Shown here one piece after another: positions 1 to 15,000 of a stretch of 64,000 nt of DNA. The position numbers and the translations under genes are program-made. The stretch comes from Erodium maritimum. Lineage: Eukaryota > Streptophyta > Magnoliopsida > Geraniales > Geraniaceae. The first letter of the stretch is position 1. The number at the start of each line of letters is the position of its first letter. Where the stretch lies: assembly GCA_963921825.1 (NCBI GenBank), contig OY997592.1, positions 59,726,336-59,790,335 of the forward strand. The letters are read 5' to 3'. A model generated the notes under the pieces. The model was not told the DNA's origin. It worked only from the letters and a program-made list of their open reading frames with translations, and ran no database searches.

Positions 1-39
1 TATCATCAACCTAATCTCTAGTAATAACTGAAAACTTAC

Positions 40-3000
40 CTTAGCATGTTCTAAATGTCTGATAGCTTCTTCTTGCGAAGAAGAATTCATAAATAGCTGA
101 ATGCAGCAAAGCCCGGCAGCAAAATGATCCTTCTTGATAACCTGAGCCATCAAGTATTTAAGTAAACCCGATCAAACAAAATCTCAAGGTCAAGGTATAA
201 CACCCCATTATGTTGAGATTCAATCACTAAAGGACAGAAAATGCTGGTTCCTCAGACTTGGTTTCCAAAAGCAGTGCAGAATCCTACCTATAGTAGATAG
301 ATACTATCACATACATTGATAAGTAGAATGCTATGTAGGACAGAAAACACAAGAACAAATAAGTTCAAAACCATGATTCTCACCTATAAGAAAAACTGCT
401 CCAGGCAGCCAGTTAAAATACATTATTTATATTCGAATATTAATTACGAACTAATATTTATGAACAGGTGAAAAGAGAATATAATATACCTGAAATTTGT
501 ACAAATAATTGAAATGTTTATGTGTTTCACAGTAGATGCATATACGGCTGAGGGCTGTGGCCATGTACTGATTTACTGCTACCTCTTGTGGTGTTGTGGA
601 TGCCATTTTTGTTGAAACTACTTCCTCCAAAGTTGGCATTGCACTATGGTCAACGCACAGGTCACATAAATCATCAATGCTCCCATAGTCAGTTGATAAA
701 GGATCTGATCTCTGAGGGGATGAAGATGAAGTTACTGCTCCCGGTGATGATGGTGATTGAGAAGGTGCAGGAGCCATATCAAGAGGAAAGAACAAGCAGC
801 AAGCATCATTGAAGTGACCATGCTTGAACATAAAATCCAGCAAATGCTGACGTGCATACTGCAAAACAAGATGTAAAACTATTTCTTAGATCAAAATTCC
901 ATATTGAACATGAAAAAACAAAAATTGTAAGGTCACTTCCTGTAAGTTTTAACAATAAAGCTTATAAAAGTCAATAGGTTAAAACAAATATATTACACAG
1001 CGTATTGTGCCCTTTAGAGTTTCAATTTTATGAGAACTTAGATAGTGTTTCGAGTTTGTGTCCTTTGCAAAATAAAAATGAATGGAAATTTGCACAACTA
1101 AACAAGGTTTTTACTTCGGCGTTGACTTACTTCCTGTAAATAATGAACACATTCAAGGTATCGAATGTTATCCAAGTTGCTGCGCGGTCCATCTTCAAAG
1201 TGTGGAGTATATGAAGAATTATTGTTAGAAGACTCTTGAGAGCCCCTTGATTTCTCTGAACGTGGAAAGGTAGATGGCATGTACAGAATATTCAGATATG
1301 AATCAGCAGACAGGGAATCATCTAAGATAGTTGGAGCACGTGTAGACAAATGTTCGTACCTGGAATGATGTTGCATCAGCTAGAACGTATTCAACTGTAT
1401 AAAATGAATTTTTGTTTTAAATCATTTCTTCTTGTAACTATCTATGAGAGGGAAAAGGTAATAGTGATCCACCAAAAGAATTTAATTACGACAAAATCCT
1501 ATACGATTCAGTAATCCAGTCCTCGTCAAATGCATCCACTATAAGTAGTAGCATAAGATTACTAATTGTGAAATCGAAGGATCACACCTTCACAACACTA
1601 TGCAGTACTAACATGTTAATGATAAGACATCAACAAAGCACCAAAAAATCATGGCATTTTACTACAGGAATTTATATTTTAAGAGTTTTGAGGCATCTTA
1701 CATGGACCGAACAACTGAAACATCAGCTGCTGGACCTCCTTCTATTGTATTGATAATCTCGAGAACAAGAGGTACATGATCACCTTTGTGCAATTGAAGA
1801 GCTTGCCTGGAGACCACCAGAAAAGCAGTAAAGAACTAGATCACTCTGAATCCACCATTTTTTTTAAGAAACATCAATTTTTTTTTAAGAAACATCAAAT
1901 TTACGTACTTAAACTTCACACGAGCCTGCGCGTAGTGCTCAGTTCGAATCAAAGCATGCCCCCATGCAATCCATACCGGAAGCACATCAATCTGAAAGAA
2001 GTCAATTATTTAAAGAAGATGATAAAAGGCGTTATACACCATTATATACCATTTTAGGAGTGATTTTACTTTACACTTCTTGCATGTGTAGACAGCCATG
2101 CTGTATTTCTCATCTACTATCAACCTGTGACAGAGATGCACAGAGGAATCTTTATCAGCAATATCATCAAGAGAAGCAGCAACTCCCGAACCAAGAAGGC
2201 TCTGAAGCAGTTTAGCTCGCCCAAGCCAAGCATCTGTCTGTGACAGAGCTTCAGAAATTTGATCTGTAGACTGAGCACCCACACTAGAGCCACCCACATC
2301 AGAGAATGCATCATCAGCATCCCCACTTCCAAAAATGCTAGACAAATCAACGCCACCACTAAGCTTTCTTAGCAGGGATTTAGCATAAAGTAGTCCCTGC
2401 ATAAACGATGAAGGAACTATCACCCTATATATATTATAAACTACAATGCAAGTAAAGCTGCCTTAACATTGATGCTATATCCCTATACATGCCAGTACAG
2501 TAGAATAAGGTCCATGCTATCACCTCTATTGACAAGTTGAGTTTACTAGCAGTTCAGCGCTGTAAACCATGAACATGAAATGATTGGTTCCAACTGGCCA
2601 AGGCAATTACCTGTAGAAATGTCTCTGTAGCGAGATATGCCTGACCAATTTTCTCGACAGATGCATTCTCAGGCAACTGTTGGGAGCTCAGCACATTCTT
2701 CATCTGATCAATACACAAGCCCAGGGCAGTTTTGGCAGATACAAACTCATCAGAGCACAAAGAGAGCAGCTCCTGTCCGCAGAATAATTAAACACTCAGC
2801 AAGTGCTCAAAAACAAATACAATATCAATAGGTTCATGCCTTTATGTAGGCCCTCAAAAAACACTTTAAAATGCCTAACATCAAAACTTGCAGAGGAAAC
2901 ATGGTATGAACCACACTTCAAACCATGTCAACATCTGTTTGAAAGTACATAATTGAAAATATCCACACATGCAAACACACTCATGGTAGAGTTTTATATG

Positions 3001-6000
3001 CTCCCCATGCCTTCAGTTACTCCATTTGTTGAAGAAGTTTATACATGACTTCATCGGCAACTTGGAGGATTATTGGTCACGCGATTTAAAAGTTTTCGGC
3101 ATATTTTTATGAGTACGGAAAAGATATATAAGGTAAAGGAGAACTAGTTTAACTTTCCTATTTACTTGCACAATTTTTTTTAATTTACCAATAATATAAG
3201 GTAAAGGAGAACTGCATAGCAATACATAATACAGACACATATTTTTTCCTGATTTTTTATATACTCTATGGAACCTCGCATACTTATGCAGCACGCAATC
3301 AATCACGAGTCCTCGATACATTTCTAGTCAACTACAAAAAATAAAAAAGGTTTAATGGCAGAAATATCCCGTGTCCTTTAAACTATTTGCATGTTTATCT
3401 TTATTTTGTAGCACGTTGTTACCCTGTATGTCTTTAGTTGCACCATTAGTTAAAATTTGTTCAAAGTGTGGGAAAAAATAAAGAAAGTACGGGTAACAAC
3501 CTGCTACCCTTCTTCCTCAAGACCATTATTCTTTGTTTTTTTTTTTACTTTAAAAATGACGAAATTTACCTTCTTCCTCAAGACCCCCAAGATTTTTGTG
3601 GGGGTAGTATAGTCTTTTCCATTCGACTTTAACTCCGCCATAGACGATACAAATAAAATGAAGTACACAAAAAAAAAATAACAATAACAGCATGCAAACA
3701 ATTTAAAGTACACAGTACATTTATGCCATTTTCCCAATAAAAAAAAAGGTATAGAGATAGATCAGGCTACTATTCCTATATCTCTGTGATCATGACTTTT
3801 GAGTCATAACAAGAGTTTTCCTAGATTGGTTACAAATTAGTATTCCTCGGGATCGGCAACAACCTTTCTCCTTCAGGATAAAAGACATATGCTACCAAAA
3901 TCGCTAGACTTATTTAACTAATATGTACCTGAACCAACATGCTTTACTGGCAGTTCATACAATAAAATAAAATAGCATTCAGCAACTTATTTTAAAATAC
4001 TTTTCATAGGCTTTGACAGATTATCCCAACATATTAAGCATATATAGGCATAATACCTTGAATAGAATAATGTCAGGAGCACTGGCATACCGGTGAGATG
4101 AACGCACAGCTTCATTCTTAACTGGATCTCGTGTTAGCATCCATTCATCTGCAACTGAAACAGAAGGAAGTTGTTCCGGTCCATCTGCAGATGATGATAA
4201 AGCACATTCATCTTGATTTCCAGTGATTGCCTCCCAATCAACTTTTTCAGATGCTGCTAATCCAGAACTCTTTCTTTTTCGGTAAGCATCTTTAGGAGCT
4301 GCCTTCTCACTAGCATTTCGTGGAGCCCAAGAAAATGCTTTACGTGCCTCCTTGTGCAAGTTACTTAAACTGCTAGAGAAATAAGACTTTGTAGGAGCCT
4401 CTGTTCTTGTTTTCTGCTTTGTTCTTGTCCCAGATATAAATTTTCGAGGTTCTTTGGAAGGAGAGCTAATATTGACAAAGATAGCTTTGCGGGCATATGC
4501 AATAATAACATTGTTGTCTCGCAATGAAGGAAATTCTTTAAGAATCTGTCAATCCAAATATTTGACCAAGATGTTTACCGTGATACAACAAATAAATATA
4601 GATAAGGAATAGTCCAACATAAGAAACTATGACCTCGACATTTAGCTTCTATGACAGAGAAAATCATAGATAGCATTAAGTTGAATGAATACATAATCAC
4701 AGCACAGAATCTAATGAGTCTGGAACAAAGGATGTAATACCAGAGAAGCAGATTGCAGTTGTTTCCTCATCAGCAAAACCTCCAATATCAAATGAGGATG
4801 CTCATGGAGGATAGAGCACCTTTGCTGCCATGGCAAAGGCAAAGCCGCCAAAACACGAAGACCTAACGACCACGAGTTAAGCCGAGACACCTCAACATCT
4901 GATAAATTTCCATCTCTTCGTTTCAGGAAGAAGTGAACCTTTTCAAAGAATATTCCAGTCATAATGAAAGAAAAGAACTTCAAAGTAGAAGTCAAAATTT
5001 AATTATCCATCACGCAAAGAAAAAAAAAATTTACAAGGAGTTGCTTTGAACGTAGGTCTGGTAGCAGCTGCATTGCACCCATTGCAACTGCTAAAGCATC
5101 ATCAGTATCACATAATGAAGAAAGAAATCGTGAAGCTTCAGCAGGACCTCCCCCACTCAGAGGATCCGCAGTAAGAAGCTTCACAAGTTGCCGGCCCTGC
5201 AGATCTCTCCGTAAATCTATCGATAACCCAGCACTTTCAGCCACTTCTAAAGCAGCAGATACAGCACCTTGTCCTGCTAATCTAAGTGCCAAGCCCTCAG
5301 GGTCTACCTTACACTCCAATTCAACCTGACATACTAGGGAATATGTGAATCAAGATAAAAGTACAGTAAAGATATCAACAAGTCAAATACCAAAGAAAGA
5401 ATTTATGCTGAGATTTGTTTTCCATTTCTGTTCCTGTTTTCAACTGAAAAAGGAGAGAATATTGACCTCTTGCCAGCTGCGATAATAATCATCTGCACTT
5501 AAAATATGATTGTACTGCTGCAAAGCTTGTTTCATTTGCAAGACCTATTACATTCCAAAGAAATGCATCATAAAGGAAAAGTACAAATTACCATACGTAT
5601 TTATATACCTAAACAAATTAAGTCCTGCCTCCGCGCAAAAGAAGGCAGAAGGCAAATTTGAAACTGAAGGAAACGACTATAAAGATCAGGTAGAATTAAA
5701 CAGTACCTCATTCCTAATAGAATCGCTTTTAGACAGGTGACAGCTACACATAGTAAGAACATCTAGAGCAGCATCAAGCTCCCATCGATGCATATACCTG
5801 GAAGAAAATATAATTGACGACTAGTTAAGTGTTGTGAAGCCAACTTAACTAACTAAAACCTTAAGCAGATAAGTAATGACTAGGTCAGCAAGGTTCTGAT
5901 TGTCAAATCTACTTAACTTTAAGCTAATTGTTGAAGGCCCGCTTATTATTTTATAGCTATCCATTAAAGTTCAACTCAAAAGGTTAAGCACTTAGGCAGA

Positions 6001-9000
6001 GTGCCCAACTAGTAAGTGATCACTAACTAAATCCACATTCTTTCTAGGGTTAATTGTCAAAAAGTGCAATAAAGTTTTGTCCACAAACGGAAGCAAGCAT
6101 AAACTTTTGCCCACACTTTGTGGGTGCACTGAAGTTTTGTCCACCGTTTGTTTAGACAAACGTAACAAGGATGTTTAGAATGAATGGTCTGGGCAGTTCT
6201 TCGCGGATTCGATAGATTTGTGGGCAATACATAATGCATTCTAAAGTTGTGTGGGAAATTCATAATGCATTCTATAGTTGTGTGGGAAATTCATAATGCA
6301 TTCTATAGTTGTGTGGGCAATACGTTTTTCTAAAATGTCGGTGGACAAAACTTCAGTGCACCCACAAAGTGTGGACATAAGTTTATGCATGCTTTCGTTT
6401 GTGGACAAAACTTCAATACACTTTTTTGACAATTAACCCTTCTTTCTATGTAGGACACTTAAACACTACAAGAAGAAGAAAAGGTATATCTGCCTTTCAA
6501 AGGGGGAATGAAAGAGGCTATTTTTCCAACTCAATCAACTAAGATAACACAAGGGGTTCTCTAACAACAATAAAGAAGTTTCAACCGTAGAGACATATGA
6601 GACACTTACTTGAGAGCAAGTCCAGCCGCCAGTTGTTTATCCTTCAACCTCAAGCAATACTGCCAACTAGTGCTCCAGATGCTGTGGCTTCCAAACCCTT
6701 GCAGCTGTCTAGTTAGAGAACTGCTTTCTTCCTCACATTCAATAAGTAACCGAAGCAAACTATCTGATGCTCCATCACGCAAAAAGTGATCCGAAAGAGC
6801 AAGAGCATCCATCAGTTTCCTTTCATCAATCAATCTGTTAGAAAGTGATAACAGCAAGTCAATATTTTGCAGTTCCGGTTACCATGAATTGATGACTGCT
6901 ACTATAGGAGCTCTTCAGCACAAATGTAATCATGGAAAAACCACCTGAACCTCGTACCAACACCCAATGAACACAACATAAAAACAGAAGTTTGTGAGTA
7001 TTTGTGGGTGCAAGTCTGCTGATGTTCTCATGTAAAGAAGAAGGTGCAAATTCAGAATCTAACCGATATAAGTTTTAGAAATTCCGAAGGGCACGTGAGT
7101 TTTAAAATTTTCTTGTCAGTTTTGCATGATCTTGTCGCGTTCGTGACATCGTCATTCTATATTATTTCTCTACAGCTGAGTAATACTAAGCAATATAGGA
7201 AACCAAACTAGACTAGGAATAGGAAATATTTGTAATAAACTAAACTCTAACAAATACAAAGAAGCAACCAATGTCCCGAGAACAAGCTCCGAATATTATA
7301 GCAACCTTGCATTGTGCTACATAGCTAATACTGTAAAACTTCTAAGATATTATTATTGACTCTTGTTTTTTATAATACAATGAGAGCATCCCTTTATATA
7401 GGGATTAACTCTATACTATATAGGAAGTAATAATACTAAGCAATATAGGAAATACTTGTTATAAACTAAACTCTAACAAATACAAACAAAGCAACAAATG
7501 TCCCGAGAACAAGCTCCGAATATTATAGCAAAGTGTCTTATGGTCACAGACGAAAAACAGCCTTTTGGAAAAGAAAAAAAGCGTGCAGAAAAGTTCCCTC
7601 AAGGCCTTTGTGGGAAATGTGGACAATTCATAATAGGGATAATTGTCAAAACATGCACTTATGTTTCGTCCACAAACGAAATAGTGCACAATGTTTTGTC
7701 CACGTTGTCTGGCTACCCTTATGAATCGTCCACGCACTTCTGTTAGAAAAGTGTAACAGCAGAACCTGAATTGACAATTTTGCCCTTTTGGTTTGAAATT
7801 CAAAAATAAGAATTTCGTCCAAAAAAATGAGTGGCTGAGGATTGTTAGGGCAATTTCGTCCAAAAAAAATTTCAGACACAAGCACATGATAGCACGTGAG
7901 GCTACAGATTCAAATATTCTGTTAATTTTACTGACAGAAGTGCGTGGACGATTCATAAGGGTAGCCAGACGACGTGGACGAAACATTGTGCACTATTTCG
8001 TTTGTGGACGAAACATAAGTGCATGTTTTGACAATTATCCCTTCATAATACGTTTATGGAAATGTGGCTGACAGAAATTGAATTTCCGTCAGTTTTAGTA
8101 ACAGTGTCCAATTCATGAGGACAATTTTCCACTTTTTAAAAATTCCCCCAAAAAAGATGCCCATTTATAGAAACTATAAAACTAGACAAGATAACCAACT
8201 ATACTGAGTAAAAGTAAGAAATACTGAAAGCATGAATGGTATATCATACCGCTCCACAGCTTTTTCATATGGTTCTTCATTCTCCCAATTGAATGAAAGA
8301 AAAAGTGTAGAATCAACATCAGAACCTTCAGATTTTGAAGAATTATGGCTACGTTCAGGAGCATGACTAACTGGATGGTCAGAAAAACCTGTTAGAATGT
8401 CATTGCTACCAGCCATACCATCAGCATCAGACTCGGCATCACTTTCATGTTCACAAAGTCGCTTGTTAGCAGCTTTAGCTTCAGGTCTAACCTTGCCATC
8501 ATCACCAGTTTTCTTAGGTGTTACAGAGAACTCAGAAACTCGATGAAGATTGGTTTGCATCTGTATCCATCGGTTCAAAGTTGGAAATCTGGACATCAAA
8601 GGAAAAAGTGAAACTACAGAGGCAATGTGAATCAGTTTATTTACTATTCACTTCCTGGATCACAAATAGTACCTCTCAGATTGATCAAGAGCAAAGTCAT
8701 AGAACAATCGGTCAGCATCAGGAGGTTGCAGTAGTCCATTGTTCAAGGAGTTAGATATAGAAGAGTCACTGCAAATGTATACCATACTACTCCCGAATAC
8801 ACATGCTAAGATAGCCCTCACTGGAGATATCCTGATCAAATGTCTAACTATGTCCAACTGGAGAGCGTGTAGAGGAACTCCATAAATGGAAGAAGTATGG
8901 CAATAACAATTAGACTTGGCTCCTTCAGAAGAGGGGGAGAACTCTTTATTTTTAAAACCACTACTTTGACAAGTAGGAATGACTGGAATGCATGCCCACC

Positions 9001-12000
9001 CATTACCAGATCGTGGAGGATAAACTGGAGGAACACAAGCTGAAATCATTTCATGGACAAAATCCGCACACATGATTTCAGCCACCTTCTCGGCAGCATT
9101 AGTGCTGCCTCTTTTAAAAACTAGTTGACTTAAAAGCTGCACATACAAAAATTAGGCATTAGCATGAAGTGGTTAACTGATACCGAACATAATTGTACTT
9201 GTTAAACCATTAACTATTTCTTAGAAGCAAAAATCCATCAAATTCTTATGAAGGTTAGTTCATATTTCTATCCTAAAATAGACTTTCAACTATAAGAGAT
9301 ACAGATTGCACTACAAAACAGAGGCAGACTGCATTTTTCCCCGGAATTTATACATAAAAGGAAAATCCATATATATAAAACAGAAAGCAAGTACATGAAA
9401 AAGGAAAACATGAACCAAACAAATATAAGCATAAAGCTACAAAACAATCATAAAATGACTTTGATATCTAGTAAAGATATACTTCTAAATAGACAGATTA
9501 GTTGTTCAAGCCCGATCCAACCCAAAACCTAAAGCTGATGGGTGGAGGCCTCAATATGCTCATCAATGGTCACTTGAACAAGAGTCTTCGGATCCTAAAC
9601 AACTTTAACACCCCACACCCCACACCCCACACCCCACACCCCACACCCCACACCCCCCCCCCCCCCCCCTCGCATGCCGGCCTTGCACGGTTGCACCATA
9701 CTGGGGCATTGGTGCACACTTGGACTCCTAAGGGAATGAGAAGATGTCATGTACCCAATGGCAGAATCACAGACCCAAACCGGCTCTTATACCACTTTAA
9801 AGCCCAACACCCAACCCAAAAGCTCAAGCTGATGGGTGGACACATCAACATGCTTATCAAGTGGTCTCTTAATCCACATTCTTTCGTTGTGGGTCAACTT
9901 CAGCATTAGTCAATGAAAGAGCTAGAGTAACTTACATCTTTAGGCCATTCATAGATGAGTGAGAAGAAGTTGAAATCATGAGTAGTATCAGTCCCGTCAA
10001 CTATGTCACCAATTGCAGCAATGTGGAGGATGAAGCGTGAAAGATATGTTGCGGCTTTAGTACTCAACGAACCAAACAATCTCTTGCCAGTATCTTTTAT
10101 ATCATAACCAGAAGACTCTAAACTAGTGTCTATAGTTGTTGAATTGGAGGCCATCTGTATGTTTGCACCCAGACCAAGCCCAAGAACCCCATCTTTGTCA
10201 AAATGCAAAAGAACTTGACTATCAATAGGCGGGTCTTCTCCTCGGCTAAAGTTAAGATCTGTTTCTTCACCAGCAATAGCTCTTGCAAGATTATGTAGCT
10301 TACCTAAGATTTCACAAGATAGATGCATAAAGCCAACTTTTATGCCTATAACAGTTACATGGCCCCATTCCCACCCTTATCGAGGAGAAAAGGGATTAAG
10401 AGAAAGGTACCACTGAGAAACTGTCTCTTGCCCATGTGAGCATCTTCAATCATCTGCTGCAACATTGCAAGAGCGCGTACTCTTAGACCCTGTTGATGAG
10501 ACTCTTTTGATGATGAAATGATAAACTCCCCTGCCAAATTTGACTGAAGAGATGGGGAGTTATCCTGTAGAAACATTTCAGACAGTCTGATCAACAAATT
10601 GGGTTTTCTAGACACAATTGAAAAAACAAAAAATATGAAGAGTAAAATGCTGTGTATCATAAAAATCAAATGGTAGAACCTTGGAGTTTATTCCCTATCT
10701 AATAATTGTTTATAGTTCACCAAAATTCTACCTCATGACACCAAATGGTTTCTATCGATACAAATGAACTTATTAAAGATAACGGATAATATCACATATG
10801 ATATTGAAGAAAGCTGAGAAAAAAAAACATTGGGTAGTGAAGTTCTTCTCAAGCATATAAGGAGAACAATCTACTCAGAAAACTTGGCAATGAACTTCTA
10901 TCCTGCAGCTGCTTGTTAGGTATTAATCAAATGTACTGTTTTAGACAAATACCAAACAAAGTCATAATATTCAAAGTAGGCAAACATTTTAAGGTTAATA
11001 GCATTCACTTCTACTTGTTACCTGTTCCAGGAATTCAATTAGATGCTTGATGACACGCAGTGACACAGAAATGACTCCCAGTTCAAGGATTTGATCCCAG
11101 TATGTAGACCCTAGGGTTGGAGAGCCTCCTGAGTTTATCTCAGACAACATAATTTGTGCCTGCACTGGAGTTAAGTCAGCACTTAATGCACAACACCACA
11201 GTGCATGCCATTAGAAGGTAAGAAAAAAGAAAGGGCTTGATGCCAATTAAGGAAATAAAATAAAACCGCAAAAATGCATAGGTACACCGCAAAACCACAA
11301 CAAGCAAGACCATTACCAACCCAATGCCAAAATCAAAATTCAAAACCTAGTTAATTTTATCAAAAAATAGCTTCCTGCACATCCACAATATAATGTGGGT
11401 CTACTATGAGAACTATGTATAGACGTAACAAAAGAATACTGAATTTCGCACATGTTTGGCTGTATTACAGATGACCCCAAGTAACCGTCCTATTTCCCTT
11501 TTTCTAGCGAGAAGGTAAGTAAAAGTTAGCTCGCAAAATTGAGAAAAATACATAAACTATGATTAAAACTTTTGAGGGAAAAGCCAAAGATATATACTTA
11601 TTCTTTAAAGCACTAAACATTGAGGTGATTAGGGAGAGGGGAATTGCCTGGCTAAGAAGCTTTTGGGCCATCTCTGAAGTCCTTGCTGAAGTCGCAGCAA
11701 CATCAACGCAAAGAAGAACCTAGCAGGCAATATACACAAGCAACACATAACTATATGGAAGTTAATTCGCTCAATTTCTGTAAACAGTAAATGGAATTGA
11801 GCAGAGAGGTAAAGGGTAGCATCGAAGCACTTACTGTAGACAAAGGACCCAACTGAGATTGTAAAGAATGAAAATCTAAGTCTTTTAGGGAAGTACCGTC
11901 AGCAGCACGAGATACTGCATCCTCCACCTGGAAAGATAATTAAACCTGTTACAATAAGTAAGAAAATACTGACACCGAACAAGTAAACACCCTTTTTTCT

Positions 12001-15000
12001 GTTCACACATTTCATTGACTACCAATTTTACCTCCCTGCACCCAACCACAAGGCCCAAAGACAATAAATACAGAAGGATCAAATGAAAGAAGAAAGTGAT
12101 AGGTGGCAAGCCTCAGCCCTTGCTTCTCCTTAGGTCTATTTGTCCTTAGTCTGCTCTTTTATACTCTCTCTTTGTTGTTCCTTTTTCGGTTTTTCTCCTT
12201 CCTTCTCTCTTTTTCATCCTATATCTTGTATTTCCATTTTTGGCCGGGTGTTTGTTGATCCCATTTCAGGATCTCTCACTTTTTTTAATATCTCGTTTAA
12301 TCGCCGATCAAAAAAATCAATATGAGAAGTAGTGAATTAGTATACATCCAGTATTCATAACTAAATGACTAATCACATTGCATATACTAAATGAAACAAC
12401 TCAATGGCCTTGAGTAACTATGGCTGTAAATGGAAACAAAATCGTTCAAGTAATAGTTAGAAATGTGTTTTTGGCCTAAATTAGAAATAAATTAGTTGAG
12501 AGGATGATGAATCATACTGATTGTCTCATGAATGCGCTATCTACCCATTCTGCTAATTCAAGAGTTGCTTTATCTTCTGCCGATAAAGAAAATCGTTGAA
12601 CTGCCTCTCCACCAATGTCGTACTTCGCTCTTTGCAGGCAACTAGACAATCAAAAAGTAGAAAAGGGAAAACCATTTCATTCACATTGCAGAGCACTAAA
12701 AATAAGAAACTATTTATAAGACAATTATTCAACTTAGCTATATTTATTGCCCATGATACATCTTCATCATACTTCTAATTTAACCAGCAAGTTTGTATCC
12801 GTAGAAATTGGCTGAGTAGGTGATGAAGCCTTTACCATCATTGTGTCAAAATCAAGTTTTACTAAATGATTGTTGTCAAGGAAAAATGATAGGCTTCCAA
12901 CTATCAGATTAAGCTTAAGTAAGCCTTCAACATGGGATCAAAGCATGGTTGAATTAGTAATCATAGGTTTGAATCCTGCTGTCACAGCTAGTGTTTGGGC
13001 CCATGCAAGCTGCCAGAGCTTGTGTGGCCCATGCGAGCCGCCAAAGCTTGTGTGGCCCATGTGCATATGAGGGTGTGGGTTAGATACCAAACAATAAAGT
13101 TACTCTTAAACCATCACCCTAAGCTTTTATACTGGGTTAATTACCTTTTGTATCCCTTTTGAATTGGTAACATAGCTTTAGTACCCCAAAGTTTTATAAC
13201 GTTCAATAACAGTCCTTACGTTTTGGTAACACACATTTAGTACCCTTTATGAATTGGTCACATGTCATTTAATACCCTTTATGTATTGATAACGGAACAT
13301 TTAATTCCCTTATGAATTGGTCACAGATCTTCAAAATGGCGTAAACTTGACAAAAAATTTGTCCAGAGCGTTACCAATACATCAGGGTACTGAATGAGTG
13401 TTACCAATACATAAGAGGTGCTAAAGATAATTAACCCTTTTATATAAGAAGTGATCATCTTCGAGAATAACTCCTTCAGCTATGCAAGTAAATTTGAAGT
13501 TATTTTTTGTACAATTTGATTAACGTCATCCTCCAAAAAAGAATTAATTTCTCCTTCCCTCCCTCATCTTTTGATTAACGCTTATCTTTTGCACGTGTGT
13601 GTTACCAGTCAAGAGAGTGACGTGCTGGACAAGTTGAAATCAAGTAAGGAGGCTGCCCAAGAAAGCACGTTCTGGAAGAAGTACACAAGGAATCGGGCCG
13701 GAAATGTTACCAACCTGGTGAACAGTAACTCGGTGAACGTACCCGAAAGCGGAAGAGTGATGAATAGTAATAGAAGGCCGGAAAGTCTCAAGGGGTAAAC
13801 AGTAACGAGCAGGAATTCCTCGGTTGAGTTATTTTTTTAGTTACCTCCTAATTTAAGTTCTAGTTAGAATGGAATCGCCTTTGGGTTAGTAGGGATAGGA
13901 TATTGGTTTACTATAAGTATGGATTCAAGGCAATAGAATTATTCAAGTTTTGAATCAATTATTGTGGTGTCTTGTGAGATCGGTGTTCTCCCTAACGAAT
14001 CCAAAATCAATCATAGGTTGTTACACGAAGGTCAACTCACCTTCTCGCAACCCTAACTCAAGCTCTTCAAGCTATTATACTGGTGTCCAAACCCGTTCTC
14101 GATTCCGGGCAGGTAACAGTGTATCAAGAATCAGTAGAGGAAACACACACAAGCCACGTATGGCTCAAGACCAAATCAGTTCTGATACCACATTAGACTT
14201 CAGTCCAACCAAAAGCCTAAGTGGAGTCCCAACTAGTATATTAAATTATCATCAACTTCATATTCTTTCAATACTATCTAATAGACCTTTCTCATGAAAT
14301 TTGAGGAAAGAGTAACAAACTCACAGGTTTAGTAGCTTGGATGGGGCTGCACGAAGAACTGTTAATGCCTCCTTCCATCTCCATTGGTGTTCAGATAAGG
14401 GTAGAAGACGCTGCAAGACTGACAACCGCCATTGCCAATCTTCCATAAATTGCTTAGCTATTATAATTCTCCATTCTAGAGCTTGCTTTCCACCCATATT
14501 TGGAATACTAATTGCTGCATGTTCCTGTTCAGCTACAGTTGTGGGCAGATTATGTCTTAATACATCAAACAACAATGTTGTGAAAGAAATAACCATCTTG
14601 TTTCCTCCTTTAGTAGCATGATCAGTACGATCCCAGAGGCATGTATGGGATGATTCAGAACAACTTCCTGCTGAGCGATTTGTCATACTGAGAAAGGCAT
14701 CATCCACATCCATATGTAAAAGGGAAATTATAACATTCACCATCAATATCTGCATGGGTAAAATAAAATCAAAGATATTGAAATAATGACCAGAAATTAG
14801 AAGAGTTAGAGGAGTCCAAGCAAACTTTGGAATTTCTTTTGTTTCTTATTCCTACTTCGATTCCTAATCTTCTTTTCCTATCATTGCCTTATATAAAGGG
14901 GTCTTTCATTATCCTTAAGCATTAAACAATCATTGAATTGAATCAATTCTCGTCTACTTCAACATGGTATTGAGTATGTGACCCATTGTGCGACCTCTCT

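Noticed and set aside
7459-8071. Frames of 175, 82, 79 and 92 codons in and around 7.5-8.1 kb
   Set aside because: They cross a foldback MITE. The near-identical peptides on opposite strands are caused by the inverted repeat.
9608-9670. ACACCCC repeats as an interstitial telomere
   Set aside because: The plant telomere unit is CCCTAAA/TTTAGGG, and these 7-base units do not match. It is an ordinary microsatellite with a C run.
9502-9909. 135-codon plus frame
   Set aside because: It runs through a microsatellite and a dispersed repeat inside an intron, and has no family features.
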